This document shows positions 59,707 to 64,000 of a stretch of 64,000 bases of DNA, one piece after another. Position 1 is the first letter of the stretch, and every line of letters starts with the position of its first letter. Location of the stretch: assembly GCF_032062135.1 (NCBI RefSeq), contig NC_092859.1, positions 33,403,275 to 33,467,274 of the forward strand, given 5' to 3'. A model generated the notes under the pieces. The model searched no databases. It was not told the DNA's origin and saw only the letters and a program-made list of their open reading frames with translations. The stretch is from Pyxicephalus adspersus (taxonomy: Eukaryota > Chordata > Amphibia > Anura > Pyxicephalidae). Both the position numbers and the translations under genes were made by a program.

Positions 59707-60416
59707 TATATATATATATCTCAGCTACCCCCCTAACTTGATGCTTGAAAAAAAAGAGAGCAGCAACACATTAATAGGGTCATCCTTCTGCTCTCCCCTC
59801 TTGCAAATATGTTCCCTGTCCAAGGCTGACAGCACGATGCAGAGCAAGAAAGCCTGAAAAGCTGTAGATTTGAAAGAGTTGAGCATTTACGGGTTCATGC
59901 ATCACAAAGAAATGAATGGATTTGTTCTCTGGTGGCTGCCCGGAAGTAATAAACTCCCGTGCACATGCATGGAAAATTGTCACTTCACTCTGGACAATCA
60001 AGATGGCCTAAGACATGAAGAAAAGAGTTAAGAAGCTGGCAATAAAGTGAGAGAAGGTGAGTTTTGTTCTTTAAATGTTGGGATAGATATATTAGCTATG
60101 CAAGGAGAGCATTGCTTTCAATAAAATGGTCGATCTATAGATTTTCATTGGGGTAAGAAACAGTAAAGCACAATCATTGTTTAGAACTGCAAAGCAGGAA
60201 GAAGGATTTTCATATAAAAGAAATATGGCAGTGCCAATATAAATACATACACATTTTTACAATTTATAAATAGAAACACAGTAGGTTTCCAATGCTATCT
60301 AAACACGTCAGATAGCTGACCTGTACAGCGGTTTTCCAAAGTTGTTCATCAATCCGCCACAGTGGAATAATAAATGATTGCTCAGGAACTACTGCTGTGT
60401 TGAAGGAGTAAACAAA
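59707..60416. other. Intergenic sequence, no gene seen
   Basis: Non-coding. Short TA run at the left edge. Nothing else recognised. Confidence 0.5.
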
Positions 60417-60580
60417 GGGGTGCTACTAAATTGTTCACCCCCCTCCCCCATAGAACAGAATGGATCTGTGTGTACAGCTTTCTCATTTATCTGTCAATGG
60501 AAACGATTACACAAGATAATTTCCTGCAACAATAAAACTATGTACATAAACATAACCTCTATTACACCTATATCTAAAAT
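60417..60580. repeat. Fragment of the TTAA-MITE-related family
   Basis: CACCCCCCTCCCCCATAGAAC, AGAATGGATCTGTGTGTACAGC and CTGTCAATGGAAACGATTAC occur in the order found, inverted, at 24293-24690. It shows the uninterrupted arrangement of that family. Confidence 0.5.
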
Positions 60581-63249
60581 ATTAATAAAATGATGCACAT
60601 TTCTTTTAAGTGTGTTGTGTTTTTGTAGTAGTCCTGCTTTTCTATATATAGATCATTGACATCTGACTTGTGTAAATTTGCAAGTATAAAACAATATGTA
60701 TATGATAAGACAAAGATGTGACAAAATTGAGAAGATAAAGAGGTGCCTCTTTATTTTTAGTTTATTAAGTCTGAAACTAGCTTATTAAGCCTTTATTATT
60801 TAGTGAATAAAAAGAGATTTTGCACATTATTTAAAATGCATAAAAACGTAGAACATTCCCCATAGCACAATAAAAATGCCGAATTGTGGGATTTTAGTAT
60901 ATCTGACAATAACCCATCTCCAGTGGCTGGAATTGTTGATACATGGTATTGTATAATCATTATTTTTTTTTTATAAATTAATCATACACACCTTAATATT
61001 CTTTCCAAACTCTTAAAGAGGCACTTTATCATTGGTAGAATTGTATATAAAGAGTGTTTTCATTGTATGGGTGGCCCCATTTGTCCTTTCACAGCACACC
61101 TGCAGAGCAGAATGTGCAGAAGTTAAACCGAGAGTGGAAGTCACAAGTTAAGCTGTTTTGTATTTGTTGTGGTCAGCATTTTATAACAGCAAGAGAGAAA
61201 GACAAGACACAGTGTACAGATTGCTGAATCACTGCTCTCCCTAAAACACTTTCCTTACTGTGTGTCTGAAAATCAGAATTATAGACACAGGCTGTATATT
61301 ACAGCCCAATTCTGAGCTCTGCTCATTGTCTTCTCCCTTTCTTCCCTATACCACTACTCTGGAGACTCCAGACATGTATTTAATGCATATTTGTTTCCAT
61401 ACATACATTTATAAATGTCTTTATGCCAATCATCAGATATGCAAGATTCTGTGCTCATGGCAGTTTTGTAATGCTAGAGCTGCAAAAAATGGATGTAAGC
61501 CATTGTATTCTGCAATAAGGGCACTACAGGGTTTGATTGTTACTCCACAATGCTAGCACATAGCACTGCAGCGTGAGAACAGAAAGCAGCAATTTTTACT
61601 AAATAAAAAAACATGCATGATTACGGGACACTAGCATTAAAAAAGGTTTGATGATTCGATTTTAAGTTAGATAAACCATTACTAGCAATAGAATGGTAAA
61701 TCCATCCAGAAAATATTACAATTTGCGACGATTGGCTGACCAAATATTGGTAAAGTTGGTGTCCAGTGGAGGTAATCAGCTACTGATTTACCTATCCCTG
61801 TAAGCAGGACACCTATCAGAATTTCTGGGTCCCGTACTAGATAAACTTTCTGGATGGTTAAGAGTTCATCATTGCAAAAATTAGGCACTTTTGAAGACAA
61901 CTCCCACCTAAATGACATTGGAACAAGTACAGGGCCATTAAAAAAGAGATTGTGCTCACAATCATTGATAGCTGTCCAGCATTGCTATTTATCTAACTTA
62001 TAAAAGATTAAATTGATATAGATTAATATACAGCACTATTATTTGTTTGTGATAGAGACTTTTTTTAACAAGTAACTCAGACGCGTCTATATGACTGCAC
62101 ATAATTATCCAGGTCAATAGGAACATTTGGTTCCAAAACCTGTAAAAGTTTCAAAGTAAAACTTGTTTTTAACAAACCACAAAAACAATCACTGATGTTT
62201 CCTGTGAATTTTGTTTGGATACCTTTGTAACTTTTTTGTCTTGTTAGCAGCTGTATGATTTTATATCTCAAATGCTTTGTAATGGAACAGCCAAAAAATA
62301 AAAAAAATTGGCATTCTCATTTCCTACGTGTCCTTCTTTCCTGAAGTTGTCTGGCGCTACAATGTGCTAGGCTGACAGCTACCATCAAGTCAAGATAGAA
62401 CAAAAGAACTACAGAGGTGGTGCACACACCAAACTATAGAGAAAAGCGCCTATGGGGTTTATATTGCAGATTTCTATTTTTTTCTTTGCGATTTTTAGCT
62501 CCATTAAGATAATAAAAAAATGTCCCCATAACTCTAATCTTAAAGAAATACAACATATATTTTATTTAAAATACCAAATAAATATTCTTAAAAAAATTTC
62601 AGAGCCAGAAAAGACATAAAAAGATGATTCATGAAAAAGTGGAAGTAAAGCTATTAAGTGAATTTCTAATGTCCATACCTACCGTATTCTACATTCTGCA
62701 CCGCTTGTTCCGCACCAACATGCCAAATTGTAACTTCAGATAAGCAGGGTCCTCCTCATCTCCTGTATCAAAATTTGTACTGCTCTAAGTAAGTTTGTAT
62801 TTTGTACTGCCTTTTATGTACTGTAAACTGTATGTATAATAGGTTGCCATTTAATAAAAAAAGATAATAATAGTAATAAGAAATATTTAATATGAGTGCA
62901 CAACACTTAGGTAGCTGATGTTAAATATGAAATGGTAAACTTGAGCTTTCAGGAGGAAACTCACATGCATACTGTAACATTTAGAGCTCCAAACAAATCT
63001 CCACTTTCTGCACATGCATCAGTTTCCAAGGTCAGCGGTGTTATGCCAATCTGGCAGGGTACTAAATGCGCGCCAGGAGTAATCTACTGCCTCAGAAAAT
63101 AAGAAGCTGTTAGGAAGAGGCTGCAATTCTTCAGACACTGTTAAATAATTCTGTTTAAAATGCTGCAGATTCCTCAAATCAATGGGAATGTTTGGTGCAC
63201 ACATTTTTGAATAATAATGGTAATGTAATTGCAATCATTTTTAATGCAA
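60581..63249. other. Intergenic sequence, no gene seen
   Basis: AT-rich non-coding sequence. GTGGCCCCATTTGTCCT near 61072 echoes 12748. Open frames up to 98 codons (61260-61556) have no domain. Confidence 0.45.
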
Positions 63250-63660
63250 CACAAAGTGAAGTAATTTACTGCAGTGCATGGCAAGTTACCTTCACCCTAT
63301 GACCATCCATAGTGTGCACCACAAGGCACAAACGCATATGCTTCATACAAAGTGTTGCCCTGCACTTAAAAAGAAAACATATACAACCTATTTCTTGAAT
63401 GGGCTTAACACAACGCAACACATATACATGGAAGCTGTCATTTCTGACAAGGGCTCTTATCCTTCACTGTCAAGATAGAGAATGACCAGAACAAGTGAAC
63501 ATATTTACTACCACAACACACACTAATGCACCTGTTCTATGTGAAGAGCATTGTGGTGCACTGTACAGTACACTGTGATACACAATGTACTGTGTACCAT
63601 TCATAATAGATTGGCTCCCCTAACGCAACACCCTTAAATGTGAATCTGCCTATTAAGTCA
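63250..63660. repeat. GCA/TGC-rich dispersed repeat
   Basis: Dense in CAACGCAACACA, TAATGCACC, GTGGTGCACTGTACAGTACAC and similar words, like 45080-45370 and 55070-55440. Confidence 0.4.
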
Positions 63661-64000
63661 ATGAATGGAATATTCCTGGAAATGATCACTTTCAGAGAGG
63701 GTACATTTTATATCATGGGTTACTAAACTGAGAAAGACATGGCAGGTTCACTTTAAAATGGGATGATTTGGTGCATGGAATGAGCAAACAACTGTAATCC
63801 AAAATTGTGACTTTTCTGAAATTGTCTTTAATTGTTAGATCAATAAATGACTTTTATTTTGCGTATAGCGGAGGTCACGCTTACTTATGTCACACTGACA
63901 GTTCCCAGATATTGTTTATGTGTTACCACGGCAGTAGACGGTGCACAGCAATTCCTTGAGACTGTTCCCAAGATGGGACATCAAGGAAACAACAGATTCC
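63661..64000. other. Intergenic sequence, no gene seen
   Basis: Non-coding to the end of the window. Nothing recognised. Confidence 0.5.

Overview
This is a vertebrate nuclear genomic window, most likely from an anuran amphibian. It is AT-rich, has a very low density of long ORFs, carries many decayed interspersed repeats of kinds I associate with frog genomes, and holds one unmistakable vertebrate gene. There is no sign of bacterial, plasmid or viral organisation: no operons, no ribosome-binding sites, no CRISPR array. The anuran call is inferred from repeat types recalled from memory; no search was run.

The only protein-coding gene I can support is KCNA1 (voltage-gated potassium channel Kv1.1) on the minus strand at 33996-35465. 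Its 489-residue coding sequence is uninterrupted and complete. It has an intact T1 domain, six membrane segments, a charged S4, the TVGYGD filter, the PVP hinge and a PDZ-binding C terminus. A strong splice-acceptor-like sequence ends 4 bases before the ATG, so the 5' UTR probably lies on one or more upstream exons. A donor-like site (36148-36156) and a CpG-dense, GC-rich stretch (about 36816-37250) are the natural candidates for 5' UTR exon and promoter. Below 33996 lies the presumed AT-rich 3' UTR, whose end cannot be fixed from sequence. No second KCNA gene is present, although KCNA1 is clustered with KCNA5 and KCNA6 in tetrapods.

The remaining roughly 60 kb is intergenic. Left side (1-30700): a small palindromic element, two hAT-like MITEs, Tc1/mariner transposase relics, a hairpin-rich repeat (13425-13835), a near-perfect 23-bp-arm hairpin (14741-14789), a purine-rich minisatellite (17215-17830), a decayed tandem array of about 75-80 bp period (19930-23660), two tRNA-derived SINE copies and a nested MITE pair (24293-24690). 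Right side (37500-64000): a TTAA-flanked MITE, two copies of a longer element sharing its 3' tail with the SINE, an assembly gap of 459 N inside one of them (42215-42673), more Tc1 relics, and a 1.5-kb fold-back element with inverted arms of about 250 bp and 15-bp flanking direct repeats (56334-57878).

A recurring short cassette of the form CTGARGAAGCC / short hairpin / GAAACGCGT appears at least five times in unrelated contexts, including both arms of the fold-back element. It is the least explained structure in the window. I found no convincing undescribed gene system.
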